From: Dermanyssus gallinae | Lineage: Eukaryota; Arthropoda; Arachnida; Mesostigmata; Dermanyssidae | NCBI GenBank assembly: GCA_003439945.1 | Contig: QVRM01005629.1 | Coordinates: 124,001-188,000 of the forward strand | Reading direction: 5' to 3' | DNA length: 64,000 nt | Shown: piece by piece, positions 13,401 through 26,700 of the stretch | How positions within the stretch are numbered: position 1 is the first letter of the stretch | Layout of the letters: each line of letters opens with the position of its first letter | The notes under the pieces: generated by a model | Databases searched by the model: none | What the model saw: only the letters and a program-made list of their open reading frames with translations | What the model was told of the DNA's origin: nothing | Program-made: the position numbers and the translations under genes

Positions 13401-16400
13401 TCCATCGTCGCAACGAACTCGGGCCATATCTTCAATGCACCGAGGACCGGACATGTTAAGAATCTACCTGACTGCCTGTCTGCCTGCCTACGCTACTTAG
13501 CTGTGAATAATTGGCCGGTATGACGATCGAGGACTATTCTATTGGCTCAACGGTCGTCATATGGCAAACATTCAGCAGAAGCAGCTTTCCTGTCCCTAGT
13601 GGAGCCGTTGACGCCCCTGACGCTGATCTCTCTCCCTCTCCGTCCCATCTTTCCCTCTCTCGATGTATATATCCATCTCTCTTTTTCTCGCGCTATGCAT
13701 CTATCTATTGCACTATGTATCTGTTTATCCCTTAGCTGGCCGGAGATATCACTTACGCCACTGTGTCTATATTGGCCAATAGCTGTTGTGTTTCGAACAG
13801 CAGTGACACACCGATGCGACGCCAGCTACAGTCAACGCGTCGTCTGTCTCATCACGATGGTGGTGATGGCAGCAGCAGCAGCAGCAGCCTGTTTCATCTG
13901 CAACTGCCTAGGTTTCATCTGCCGCCCGATCTATCTGGTCCGAGATATGTTGGTTTTGCCAGCACAGCGCGTTCGCCATTGCGTTCGTAGACTGGCTACC
14001 GACACACAAGTGTTGCCGGTAGGTTTTTTGCTACTGCTGCTGCTGCCGGGTGAACTTCCGAACGTAGGCTTGGCTGTGCCGAGTTGGCCGAATTGTTTAT
14101 GTTTATGAGGACTGTTATTCTTATTGCTACAGCAGTTTTGTTTTGATTTGAACCCTAACGGCTATACGACTACGACCACACAGGTTGTCGTTGTTGCAGC
14201 CAGAATCATTTGAGTTTGATCGATCTCTCCTGTGTGCGTGTTTAAGCGCGAGGCGGCTCGTGTCGAGAACGCAATAGTAGGCGACCACCATTTTTAATCC
14301 ATCCTCGAGAGCAGTCGAGGATGGATTAACGGTGGCTCGGACCGAACCGACGAACAGGGTGTTTGTAGGATTTATTTTAGAGGACGCACGCCTATTCAAC
14401 CAGCTATTCAACCATCGAACCAATATCGGCCTGAAATAAAGAAATACAATGCAAGAGAGGATAACCTAGGCGATCCGTTATCAATTACAGTCGATGTCGT
14501 CTTTAAAATGTTTCAACGTCGACCAACGCTGCGCTGCCGCCGATGTTCTTGGATCGATTGATGATGGCTTTTTAATTGACATGTATACCTAAAGTGCATT
14601 GTTTGACACGTATACCTAAAGTGCATTGTTTGACATGCATACCTAAAGTGCATTGTTTGACATGTATACCAAAAGTGCATTGTTTGACATGTATACCTTA
14701 AGTGCATTGTTTGACATGTATACCTAAATATAAATATCACCCTTTTTATCAGGAGCACCTAGAGGGTTTGCATAAGCGGGCATACGCTTATGTACATGCA
14801 AGAGAAATAGATCGATCTCATCGTGATCGATGATACACTAACGGAAGACAGTGTGGGTATGAGACAGAAAACAAAAATTAGACCAAGATAGCTACCTATA
14901 AGTCATCTATGTGTCTCACATTCGTGTTTTTACTCCGACATAAACCGTCTAACGCCTACTACGCGGAACCAAGGTGACAGCAGCGATTATCATCACAGGA
15001 TAGTTAATGTTTATTGATACATAATATTTCATACAAGTTTAGCTTGACGACTTTATTTGTATCTGTGCAACTAGGTACAAATCACTTGCGATGCAAGATG
15101 ATAGATCCATGATGATTCTAATGGTTATTTCTGAAAGGTAACCAAACATATTATACACAATTATTTTAATGTTGATGACCTATCAGCTGCCGTTTGTTGT
15201 CGTCGTGTTGCTATTTTTATTACGGTTATTACTGTTAGAACGATGATCTACTATTTGCGTAACGGCTGTCTAAATAGACGCTAACGGTTGTCTCATAGAA
15301 GTGGTAAGACAAAGTTATCATATGGCAACAAATACGGATCATGATTCGGCTAATAAGTCGGCAAAATATAGTCGAACTACTAGTTATTGTTGTTATGTTT
15401 AGCATTCAACAATGACAGCCGTGGCAACAGAGTGAACTGACGCTGCGATCAAAATTGAACTTCCCAATAATACGATTGCTGGTTGGGTGTCACTTTAAAT
15501 TGTGTCGGGACGAACTAAACAATTTCTAGCTAAGGAAGACAACGTGATGGACGAGAAAAACCAGTGTGTCCGCTTTAGTGAATGCTGCACCTGATTTATA
15601 GTTGCATTTTCCAACACCAGTTCATTGCTACAGGGGGGGTGGGCTTACATGGGAGTATCGATATTTACATACTCACGTATGTAGTAATACGTGAGGGGTT
15701 CTGTATTTGCTTCAAGCTTATCCTCGATTTATAACTTTTCTCCAATGAATGCCGCTGTCGCCCGCAGGGTTTGCACACACACTCAACGAAGAGCAATTTT
15801 ATGGAACTTCTCTCGAAGACAGATCATCTTGGGTGGAAATCATTTGCTACAGCAAATCGTGCGATCGGGTGTCTGTTTTCATCGTTGCAATGGTTCCAGG
15901 AACTACACGCCATAGCCTGCGTTAGTTTGCGGTTAGTCTTTGCAATCAATACTACTACTACTACTACGTAGTCCAAACAAAGACTACTACGTGGCTTTGT
16001 TTGGCCGCCACAGGACACAGAAGGGCCAGCGGCTTTGGGAGTAAATCGTACAAGTACCTAAGAAATTGGGTAGGCCGTAGAAGCGACATGAGAGAAAAGC
16101 AAAGGTGACTCGGTGAATCGCTAAGCGAAGAATGTGGGTCCCACTCAAGGTAACCGAACAGTACAATTGGTAGCTATCACCACGTGCACTGTCTGCTGGG
16201 GGGGAGGGGGGTGCATGGGTGGAGTTGGGGCGGCGAAGGACAGAGGGCCAGAGGGTGGGGACTGGGGTGTTCATCATGTGTCCATCTGTTGTCTTCAGAC
16301 GTTCAGCATTTAGCGCCATAGAGCCAGTTACCAACGCTGCTTGCTGTATTGGTGCGTTGTGAATTTCGGCATTTCGGCACAACAAATTATAATGGTGACG

Positions 16401-16682
16401 ATGGCCATGACAACAATTAACAGCGTGCGCAGTGCCGCAAGGTGCATCACATGGGAGGCAACAACAGCCCAAGGGTGTGTTTGTCCATCACGGAGGCGAG
16501 CCGTTACATAAGCATGATCCTGAGCTGAGAGATGGGTGACGTCGGAACCATTCTAGGCGGTCTATTGGGTTGGCTGCTTAACATCGCCACATCACCGACA
16601 ACAGCCACAATGATTAAATAACGGCAACATAATCATCATCGTCGTCATTACTATCATGATTAACAACAGTAGCAACTACAGC

Positions 16683-16716
<34 letters not shown>

Positions 16717-17684
16717 TGCCTGCTCGTGTAGCAGCAAACAGTAGAGCGGTTAATTAAGCGACGTCCACTGCAGTCGTGGTCTCATTAACAACACATGAAG
16801 ACCGAAGCAGCTACCAGTTTGCGTGGTGCCACGCACATAGCAGACATGACGATGATTTGACCATGTCGCTGCCGTCCCATCTCGGTGTGAACAATATGTT
16901 GAACAATATAATCGTCTGCACATGGCGACGTATTGCTTTGACACGTGTGTTGCTGCATGGTTTCCGCAGGCTGACACCCAGCGAAAGCATTGAGTCTGTT
17001 TTTGGATGCACGTGCGTTCCCGCACTGCATTTATTTTTGAAAAATATAATTACTATCATTTAGAGTAAATTTTGATTATTATTGTTTGCTTATTATTTTT
17101 TGCTGTTGTTGTTTTGTTGTAATTGCTTTCTCTAATCACAACAATAACAACAATACTGACATTTTTCCCTTGCTATTTGGAGGCGTTCAGTGTTGTCTGC
17201 TTTGCAGCTTGTTGATGCCTCCTGTAGACTGCCCCTACTAAACACCATTTATTTTGTGTGACAATGCGAGAAAGAGTGCGGGAGAGAAAGGGGAACAAGG
17301 AGATTGGGAGAAAGTGTCTTAGTTACGTCTAGCGTTAAATAACTGGACAGGCAGTGGTGGTTGTTGTGGACACCATACTATAGTTATGCAAAATCAGCAT
17401 AATAACTGTCCCAGCTGCTACTGTATCGCCAATACGTGAATTGAGCTCTGAGTAAAGGCCTCAAGTGATTAATTAATGCATGATAACGAGTAATTGACCC
17501 CTCTGTTCGTATCACAGCTGATCGATCACAGTGCAACAGCCGCAACTCTTATTTATGTCTGTTGCTGTTGCCGTTTGACTAGATTTAGTGTGAAATCACT
17601 GTGTGATTGTTGTTGATGGAGGGACATAACTCTCTAGTTATTACGCGCCATCGTGTGATGTTATGCAGCGGAAGTGTTGTATAA

Positions 17685-17741
<57 letters not shown>

Positions 17742-18218
17742 GTCTTCTTCAGTCGAGTATTTCGTTGACCGGGCGCACCGGGTCTAAAGCCCGACCTCGT
17801 AATAACAACACCTACCGAGGTCTGAGTTTTAGATTTCGAGTTTTGAGTCCCGAACAGGGACCTGGCAAGAGCACGGCAGGACAAGATCACCAAATACGAC
17901 GTCGAGTTCCTAAGAGCAGCGCTCTCCGACTCGCAAAAACCTCGCAGATTCGGATCCATCACTATCACTATGACTGGCGTATGTACTCCGAATCTGCGAG
18001 TACGCTCTTGGTGCTCGGCGTCACGAAGAGGAATCTTATGGATCTTACCGTTTTAACGTTGCAAGGGACTTTGAGGACATATCCATAAGAGCTGGGGCCC
18101 CCAACAAGCAAGGACACGGACAGCTTGATCTTAACTTCACGTGGCACCCTTTTACCACCATATTTATTGAGGCGAGCACTGCCGAGTGTGCAAACGTGTT
18201 GTAATTGATTAATAAATC

Positions 18219-18251
<33 letters not shown>

Positions 18252-21200
18252 ACAGTGAGTGTGGCTACCGGTGTACGCGGTAGAAATAAGTATTAATAAC
18301 TAAAGCATATATACGAACATGCTTATGTATGCGACAAAACTGTCCGCATACGAACACGAGTATCGAGCCTTCAGTCAATTCCAGATGGGCTGGCAAACCC
18401 AAACGGAACCACCCCTTCGACAGGAAGATCTCCATTGGAGCAACTAAATGTCGTCTAATGGAATTGCGAAGGTTGTTTTCGCTCGCATGTCTCGCTCCCT
18501 CGAGCCTCAACGAGAGATCAATGTCCTAGTTCTCACCGAAACTAAGCCACTGCACTACTAGATATCCTGGGTTTCTAGGGACCGCGTTCGGCCGTCTAAG
18601 GAGGTGTTGGTCAAGGTAGACCCAGTGATGGAGATTCATATTATACATACCAAGGCTGAGATGCTGAGGTCAAGATTGTGAAGGATGGCCTGGTGCCGCA
18701 ACAAAACATTATTTTACGTTCGATTGCATTTAACCGGCTCTTGCATTGTAGTTTGTTGTCCATCAGAATAGGCCGTAATCATACCCGCTGTGGTTGTGGT
18801 GTGTTCTTCTGCATGAGTTACGCTGAGGAACACTTTTACGGGCAACATGTGGACTGAAACACAACAATACAACATAACAGCGTCGCTCATATTCGAGATT
18901 TTTCGAGTAACAAAAAATAATGAATGAAAATTAATGAACCTTATTTCCGCGTGTTAAGTAATTTTGTTTTTGCCGTCATCGTCGGCATTTTTGTTGTTTG
19001 TTAATTTGTCGTTGTTGTTTGTTGCTGTTGCTATTGTTGTTGTCGTTGTTATTGTTGTTGCTGTTGTTGTTGTTGTTGTTTGATTGTGTGTTTGTTATTG
19101 TTGACACCACTTTCTTGGCCGTCGTCTGATTCCACTCTTGTTCGAGTAGCGATCGATGATTGGGCCAGCGTCGATTGGCTGGGAGAGGCAGACACGGCAG
19201 ACGGTATCTGATTTGTGTTTCTCAATGTCTTTTTCCCATCGTTTTGGTCGTTGTTGCGGCATATCATCATCATCATCATCCGGACGGACGGACGGACAAA
19301 CGGTCGGATCAACGGATACACAGACAGACAGTCATACCGATAAACGGATCAAAGCGACAGCAAGAGAAAAAAACTGCAGAGAAAGAGAGAAAGATGCGCC
19401 GAGTCAATGGGCGTTGACGACGGCTGGATGACGCAATTGAATGCAGTCTGTAATTGGTTGCCAAACACGGATGAATGAATCGATGGATGGATGGGTTGTT
19501 GGGTCGATTGACGACGATGTCTGATGGTCTCGGACAGAGCAGAGGGCTGAGGTGCTGAGGGGGTTAAAAGGAAGAGCTGCAGAGACTGGGGATGACTGCC
19601 GACAAAGATTGAAACGAAACGACGAGCGCTCGGTCGATTCTGTCAAAATCGACGATTTTGTTTCGCTTCAACAAGAACGCAACTGTTGGCGGCAAAGTCC
19701 GTCAACATATCGGCCCATGGCGATAGCAGCAACGACAACAACATCAACAACAACAACGGCGACGACGATGATGGTGGCGGCAGTGATCGTTGTTGCTAAT
19801 GGGTGGTGATGTCTATGATAATCATAATATGAATGATGATCATGTCTGACATGCGAGCGAGCGACCGACCGACAACGACAACAAAATAGCTCTATAGCAA
19901 GGACATCGAACAGCAGCGGGAGAAGGAAAGCAGAGGGCGGCCAGGGACTGCCTCAATGCAGTGGTGGCCACAGGGCTAGTCCAGAGCTACGCTAACCTCC
20001 TCGTCGTCGTCGCCGTCGTCATTATCATTATTGAGGGCCATTCGTCGCTGAGCCGGCGGGAATATGATAGGTCATATGATTAACGTCGAACGTAGTACAT
20101 TTAACAGTACTAATAGTATAGTAGTAGTAGAGCAGGCACAAATCGCGACATCACTACGCCAGCCGACCACAACGCATGAACAACAATAACTCCAACAACA
20201 ACAATAACTCCAGCAACAAGAGCAAATACAGTAGCTCCTGCAACAACAGAACGCTAGCCCGACTGATAATGTCTCAACGGCGATTGAAGTGCTTCATTAT
20301 CAGCGGCGCGATTTATGCGAAAGAGCTTTATCATTGCAAACAAATTAAAGCACGTGTTTTTCTCATGAAAGACAGTGTTGCGTGTTGGCTAGGTTATTGT
20401 TCTCGTTGCTATTGTTACAAATATTGATATTGTTGTTATTATTGTTGTTACTGCCACTGCCAGTGGCCGTGAGTTCCGTTCTTGGCTGACAATATCAGTC
20501 AGGGGTAGGCATCATACTCTCAGGGAATAGAGGCAAACCCAGCAAGGGACTCGACCAACGACATGGGATGTTGTTGCATGTTGGGAATACAACTGAATCT
20601 CGTTGTCGTTATCGCTACCTGTGCTGTTTTCATCGCCGTCATTGTACGTTTTATTATTAATGTTTGTTATTCTAGTATGTTGCTGCTGCTGCTGTTGTGA
20701 TCCTTGTTCATGTTGCCTTTGTTCTTGTTACGGCGGTGGTGGTCGTTTTTGTCGTTTGTATATCTTCTTGTATTCACGATGCTGTTATTATTACTATGGT
20801 GACTTGGATCTATCCCTATATATATATATATATATATATATAGCTTGGGCGTACTAGACATTTATTCATGACAGACGAAGAAAGTCGCTGGGCCAATCAC
20901 ACGGAAGAGACCGAATCATCGTTCATAACAATCTAGCTACATTGTATACAAGTTCTTATTTCGCTAGGTGGAACATAAAGTTGGTAGCTCGGAATTTACA
21001 ACTAATAGGACAGAAAGATAACGTATATTTTATTATTCAGTATAGTCCCTTTGCTATCAATTGACGTGCCTTTATGCCACGAGCAAATTATTCAGGTGAT
21101 TTAGACACAAAATACTTGTCTACGGCGCATGTTTCGATCTTGTTGCTTTGCTATCTCTTTGTGGAGAGATACGTCCAAACAGATAATAATCGTACCAGGC

Positions 21201-23203
21201 CAGGTCCGGAAAACATGGGGGACATTCGACAATTTGGAATTTTAGTTTGTGTAATTTGGCCATGACAATTATAAAATATGGGAAAGCGCATCAATCGAAG
21301 CTTGCTATCTTGCGGAGGCTGGGTGAACTTACATGCGGCCTCACATTGTCTTGGTGGAAAGTAACGCGCAGTATTCACCAAACTGTGTCTCTTCCTTTGA
21401 AGGATGGCAAAAACCTGGTCGACCCGATCACAGTAGACATCCGTGTATTTCGTTTGGCCACAGAAAGACCCTTGTGGCAGACAACGAGCAATCTTACGCA
21501 AATGGGTTAGCCTTTTGACGTCTTCTGAGGAGACTGGTTGACTTGATCACAATAGACACCCATGTACATATATCGTCTGGAGACGTTCCATTTTGTTGGG
21601 CTCACTTAAATCATGAAATACCCATTGGTTCAACTTTGACATGAAACCATAGGTGACGATAGTCCTTGGCCAATGCACGCTTAGTCACTCGGGGATTCTT
21701 TTCCGCAGTTTCGCGCAAGCGGTCTCCCTCGAGCGTAACAGGCCTTCCAAAACGAGGTTCATCCAAAAGCCTTAAGTAGACGAAGCGGACAAATGTAGCA
21801 CGAGGTCTTGGAAATCCTGTTCATTCCCCGCAATACGCTCCAAATATTTCTGACAGCCCACAGTAGGTCTTTTTTGAACTTATACAAAATTGCCGCCCGT
21901 AACTTGAATTTTTCGTAGTCGACAGAATTGGTATAGCAAAAACAACAAATGAGATCACTTTATGAAGCTCTCGAGGATTCGACTGTCTTTTGCGCTTACA
22001 TAAATATATATTTTGTAAACATAGAATATTTTTCAGAGGCGTGAAGGGCATTTCAAGAACGCATCTAAACATTCCAGTTACTTTTTGACTAACCTAATAC
22101 ATATACTCAAAAAAAAGTAAAAAGAAAAAAGTAAATAGGAAGAAATATATATATATATACATAGGGTTAAATGCCATTTGTGATTGACTGGCTGAGTAGA
22201 ACATTGCATAGGAGTCATTAAAATGTTAATTAACGTGATGTTAATTAACCGACGTGTTCGAGTCTCCCGTGGAAAGAGAAAGAACTTTTGCCTACATACT
22301 GAATCAACTTATGTGTAAGAGGGCCGGAGCCTCCCCTCGTCTCGAACACCAACGGACAAAACTTGTGTGCACAGCTAAGCCCTGACTATTTCCTGCACTT
22401 ATTAGCGTTTGCTAATCTGGAAACATGCCTGGTCCGCGCCTGCAACGACCATCAAAGGCGCTAATGAGTCGGTTACATTCGTATCCCAAACAAACATGCG
22501 GCCACGCTCAAAGGGGTTCAGAATAAGGCCATCTGGTATTTTTTATCGAATGGATGAGGAGGGTAGATAGGTCGAATTTGTTCATTTGGCAATTCTAAAA
22601 ATTTGGCCTCTAAACCATTACTTCTCTTGCAAAAGGGTTCTTTAAACATTTTGGCTAGCCTTGTTCCCGGGAGACGAATTGTATAAGGATGACAATCTTT
22701 CAGCATCGCACCAATACCATTCGTTGTTTGTGGGTCCGTGAAAAACGAAAAAATAAATCAATCAGTTATTCAATCATTAAAATTCATTCATCATTAAAAT
22801 CAGTTTACAAAGGGTTTAAAATTGGAACGGGCCTGTCGGGACGGGCCAAAATCGACGACGTGCACACGCGTTTGTGTTCAAGCTTGTTAGCATTGCACAA
22901 AATACAAAAAAATTGTTAACTACTTAATATGGCCAACAAAATCTAAATAAATTGCATTTCAATTAAATACTTTTGTGTGTTGACATTTTTTATTGTATCA
23001 ACTGACGGCATATTTATTTACCATTGTGGTATTGAGCATTATAATTACACATTACAATATGTTTCTCGTACCAATTAAGGTTTGCTCAGAAAATAATGCT
23101 TATTCAGAAAGACATTTGCTCGTGTTATATTACTCATGTTATTTATCCATAATGACCGTGAGAACTAATGTGCACTTACAACAACACACATTCACACATG
23201 CAC

Positions 23204-23246
<43 letters not shown>

Positions 23247-23415
23247 TAGAGAGAAAATATTGTGATTTATTAATAATTTACAATACGCTTGCACACTCGG
23301 CAGTGCTCGCCTTTATATATCGAAATTTACAAACGTTGTTTATTCAACGGAACTGCATGTTACAACGTTTACGTTTTCAAAATGAATCAAACAAAGTGGC
23401 AGAAAATTACACTCG

Positions 23416-23461
<46 letters not shown>

Positions 23462-23723
23462 GAAAGAGAAAGGACGGCAATGATCTTTAAATTTTATCAC
23501 CATTTACACTGCTTATGGTTTTTAGATCGATTTCGTTTGTTGGCATTTCCTGTTGGACGTTTTGAATTGTCTAGATGACAAGTGGAACCCTCGCGCGGCG
23601 CGAGTTTGTGAGACGATTAAGAGTTCAATAGACATAGAGAGAGCCGTCCTCGTGCCGATACGGAGAGAGAGAGAGATGAATTGTTGTTATTAGAGCCGGT
23701 TGTGCTGCCATTCGAGCCGTAGT

Positions 23724-23754
<31 letters not shown>

Positions 23755-26700
23755 ATTACTATTACTATTATTATTTAAACATTGTCACCTTTATCATCAC
23801 ACAAAATCATTATGAATAACAAAATGAGCGAAGTTCAGTTTGTCTTTCAAGCTTTTCAATGCATTTGTCATACCTTTCGGATACATAGGTATACCTAAAT
23901 TCTCTATATTCCTTCTGACCATTTGGGAGACAGGCAGGAAGAAAGTCAAGTAGGCCTTTTAGATCTAACGACGCGATCCGTTATACGTAGGTCGCGATAA
24001 CACCTTCTTGAGCGGTAACATTTGTCTGGATTCAGTGCATCGCTGAAGTCGATAGCTTTACGAACCTCACTGAGTATAGTTAGGAGCTATGCTAAAAAGC
24101 TTGGGCAGAATGAAGGCCGCAACCTGTGGTTAACCCGGCGTGGCAAAATCTAGCTAACAGTGCAAGGGGCCGTTCAGATTTTGCCGTTTTTTTAGAAGGT
24201 AGGTAACCAACCGTAAGTAATCGTGTTAATGTTGTAATGTTGTATTGTCTTAATGAAGGAGGCGTCCTTTTGTATTCACTACACATCTACAGGTTGTCTA
24301 ACTAATGAGTAAATATTCTAACTTGCTGTGGTGCCTGCTGGTAGAAGAGGTCTGTAATAATTCCCTGGATGTGTCCTACAATTTCGGAGTGAAAGATACT
24401 TTTTGTATCCAATCGGCGAGAGACAGTCACACGATTAAAGTCTGGTGGCCCTTACGCACCTCGTGCTATTTACATCGATTTCGTGTTCTGGCAATTCTTG
24501 TTGGGCGTGTTGATTCGTAGAAATGACAAGTGGAAGTGACGCGCGACGCGAGTTTGAACGTGAACTGGAGCGAGAAAGTGGGAAAGCGTGCGTGAAAGCG
24601 AATTGTGAGAACACTGAAGAGTTCTGTGCAGGTCGAACTCCTCACGCCGTGGGCCACCGATACGGCCAGAGAGAGAGAGAGGTGCATTACTTTTGCTCTA
24701 AAGCTGCTTCTGCTGTTGTTACAGCAGCCGGTTTTGCTGTTATTCGGACTGCAATTGTTCTTATTATTACTGCAGGTGTCTTTGTTGTTGTTATTATATA
24801 CACATCATATTTATTCACCATAGTTATTGGTAGTAGGATTGAATTGATACACATGATTCACGAAACTATAACAAAATCTCGTTCACACGCGCCTGTAGTT
24901 GTTATTATTACTGCAGATGCCTTTGTTGTTGTTGTTGTTGTTGCCGCTGCTGCTGCTGCTGCTATTATTATTGCCCTTTTCCTGATCCTCTCCAAAACGG
25001 TGAACTGCAAACGGCGTTTGCGCACTATTGTTATAATTGTACGCATCATCACCAGCATCATTATCATCCTCATTATTTTCATCATCATCATCAGCATCAT
25101 CATTATCATCATCATCACGAACAACAGCATGAGCACCAGCAGCAAGCAACAGTACTATCAATAGCCTAACAGTATCGGTTCAGTATGGCTCTCTCTGCCA
25201 TTTGCCCGACTGCTCTACCGCCGGTTACGAACTCCATCCGGGAGCACGGCCGTCGCCGCCACCGCCGGCGACTCCATTTCCGACGACGACGACGACGGCG
25301 TCGTGACGTTCGTTGGTTCGTTTGAAGAACGCTCGCCGGCGCCGTGCAGTCAAGAAGAAGTAGCGAGCGTGTTCGCGCAGTAGCCACTAAGAAAGGGAGC
25401 AGCACGGCCGCTTGCCGCAAGCACACAGCCAGACAGACAGCCGGACGGACGGACGGACGGACGGCCAGGAGGAAGGGGCGTGACGTTGAACTGCTAAGCT
25501 GCGAACATCAACACTAACAACAGCAAATACGCCCGGCGCGGCCTGCCAACCGGCCTCGCCATCGCGAGTGCCTGGTTGACTAACTGACTGATTGGCTGGC
25601 TGGCTGGCTGGCTGGCTCAGTAAGCGAGGGCCAGTGAGGCCAGTGATCAAAGCGATTACGCGCGGAGACCCTGTCGGCGGCCTGCCGATCAAAGCATGGT
25701 TCGACTTGCAGCTTGTCCACCTCCTCACAGCTCCTCGTGCTGGTGATGGTGGTGGTGGAGCTGCTGCTGCTGCTGCAGCTGTTGTTGTCGTCGCCATCGT
25801 TCTTTTCCTCCTCACTTTTCACTCCCCCGCCGTTACCGCTACAGCCAAGTGAATTTAGCTACTACTACTACTACGACTACAACTATTACCAGTAAATAGT
25901 AGAGCAGCTTCGGCAGCCACTACGAGCGGCAACGAGACAAATTTTTACAACAACAACATCAACAACAACAACTGTGACAACAATAGCAACAACAACAACA
26001 ACGACATCAGCAGTAGCAGCAGCAACGTCAAGAAATATCGCTTGCCCATCTGCACACAGTGATGGCAACCGTAGCATAGTACGAGTAGAAGAACCGCGAG
26101 TCATCTTTGTGCTGGTGCTGGTGATGGTGGTGGTGGCAGGGATGAGTGAATGGATGGTCGTGATGCAGTTTGTTCGAGCCATTGACGTTTCAGCTGTTGT
26201 ACAGCAGTAGCCTCCCTCCGTCCGTTTGTTCGTTGCTTCTGTACTGCACCCCCCTCCCCCATCATTGATGAGGGAAAAAGCTCCAACAGTACAAACGTAG
26301 TCTTGACAGCAGCAACAGGAACAATAACAACAACAGGAACAATAACACCAACGTTGCAATCACAACAACAGCAGCAACATTGCAACAACGTTCTGTGATG
26401 GTTTGACAAGCGACAGCGACGGTCAAACGTCGCAACGGCGGAACAAAGGAATGCGCTCATATCTAGGATATCCATGACGCACAGATAACCGCTGCAGCCA
26501 CCGCAGTTTCTACGATCTTCTGACGAGGCGTCTAGATGGTGTTGGTGGTGGTAGTGCTAAGTGGCATCGTAGTTGGCGTCTGTCATCACATCTACAACTT
26601 TTCTGACTCAGCAGCGTGTGCGGTTGAGGTTTCGTGTTTTCGTGTCCGTGTTTGTGCTGTGCCATTGGCGTGGCGGTTGTGGCCACGCCAATACGCGGAT

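Larger units (their letters stand above)
12561..20984 (+). other. DOCK intron 1, microsatellite-dense segment
   Basis: Contents seen: CAA/CAG/GTT runs (12650-12720, 12990-13070, 16681-16717, 19010-19080), a 15-bp perfect hairpin at 14294-14329, a 27-bp minisatellite at 14577-14737, (TA)n at 17689-17738 and 18223-18251, and a 14-bp inverted repeat at 17941-18000. Many open frames are translations of simple repeats and are not genes. Confidence 0.55.

Noticed and set aside
13542..14108. 188-codon plus-strand open frame
   Set aside because: Simple CT-rich and GCA-rich sequence with no domain, no splice logic and competing open frames in other phases.
24523..25164. 213-codon plus-strand open frame with hydrophobic runs
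   Set aside because: Most of it is GTT, GCT and ATC/ATT simple repeat giving Val, Ala and Ile runs, and its start lies in a duplicated non-coding block.
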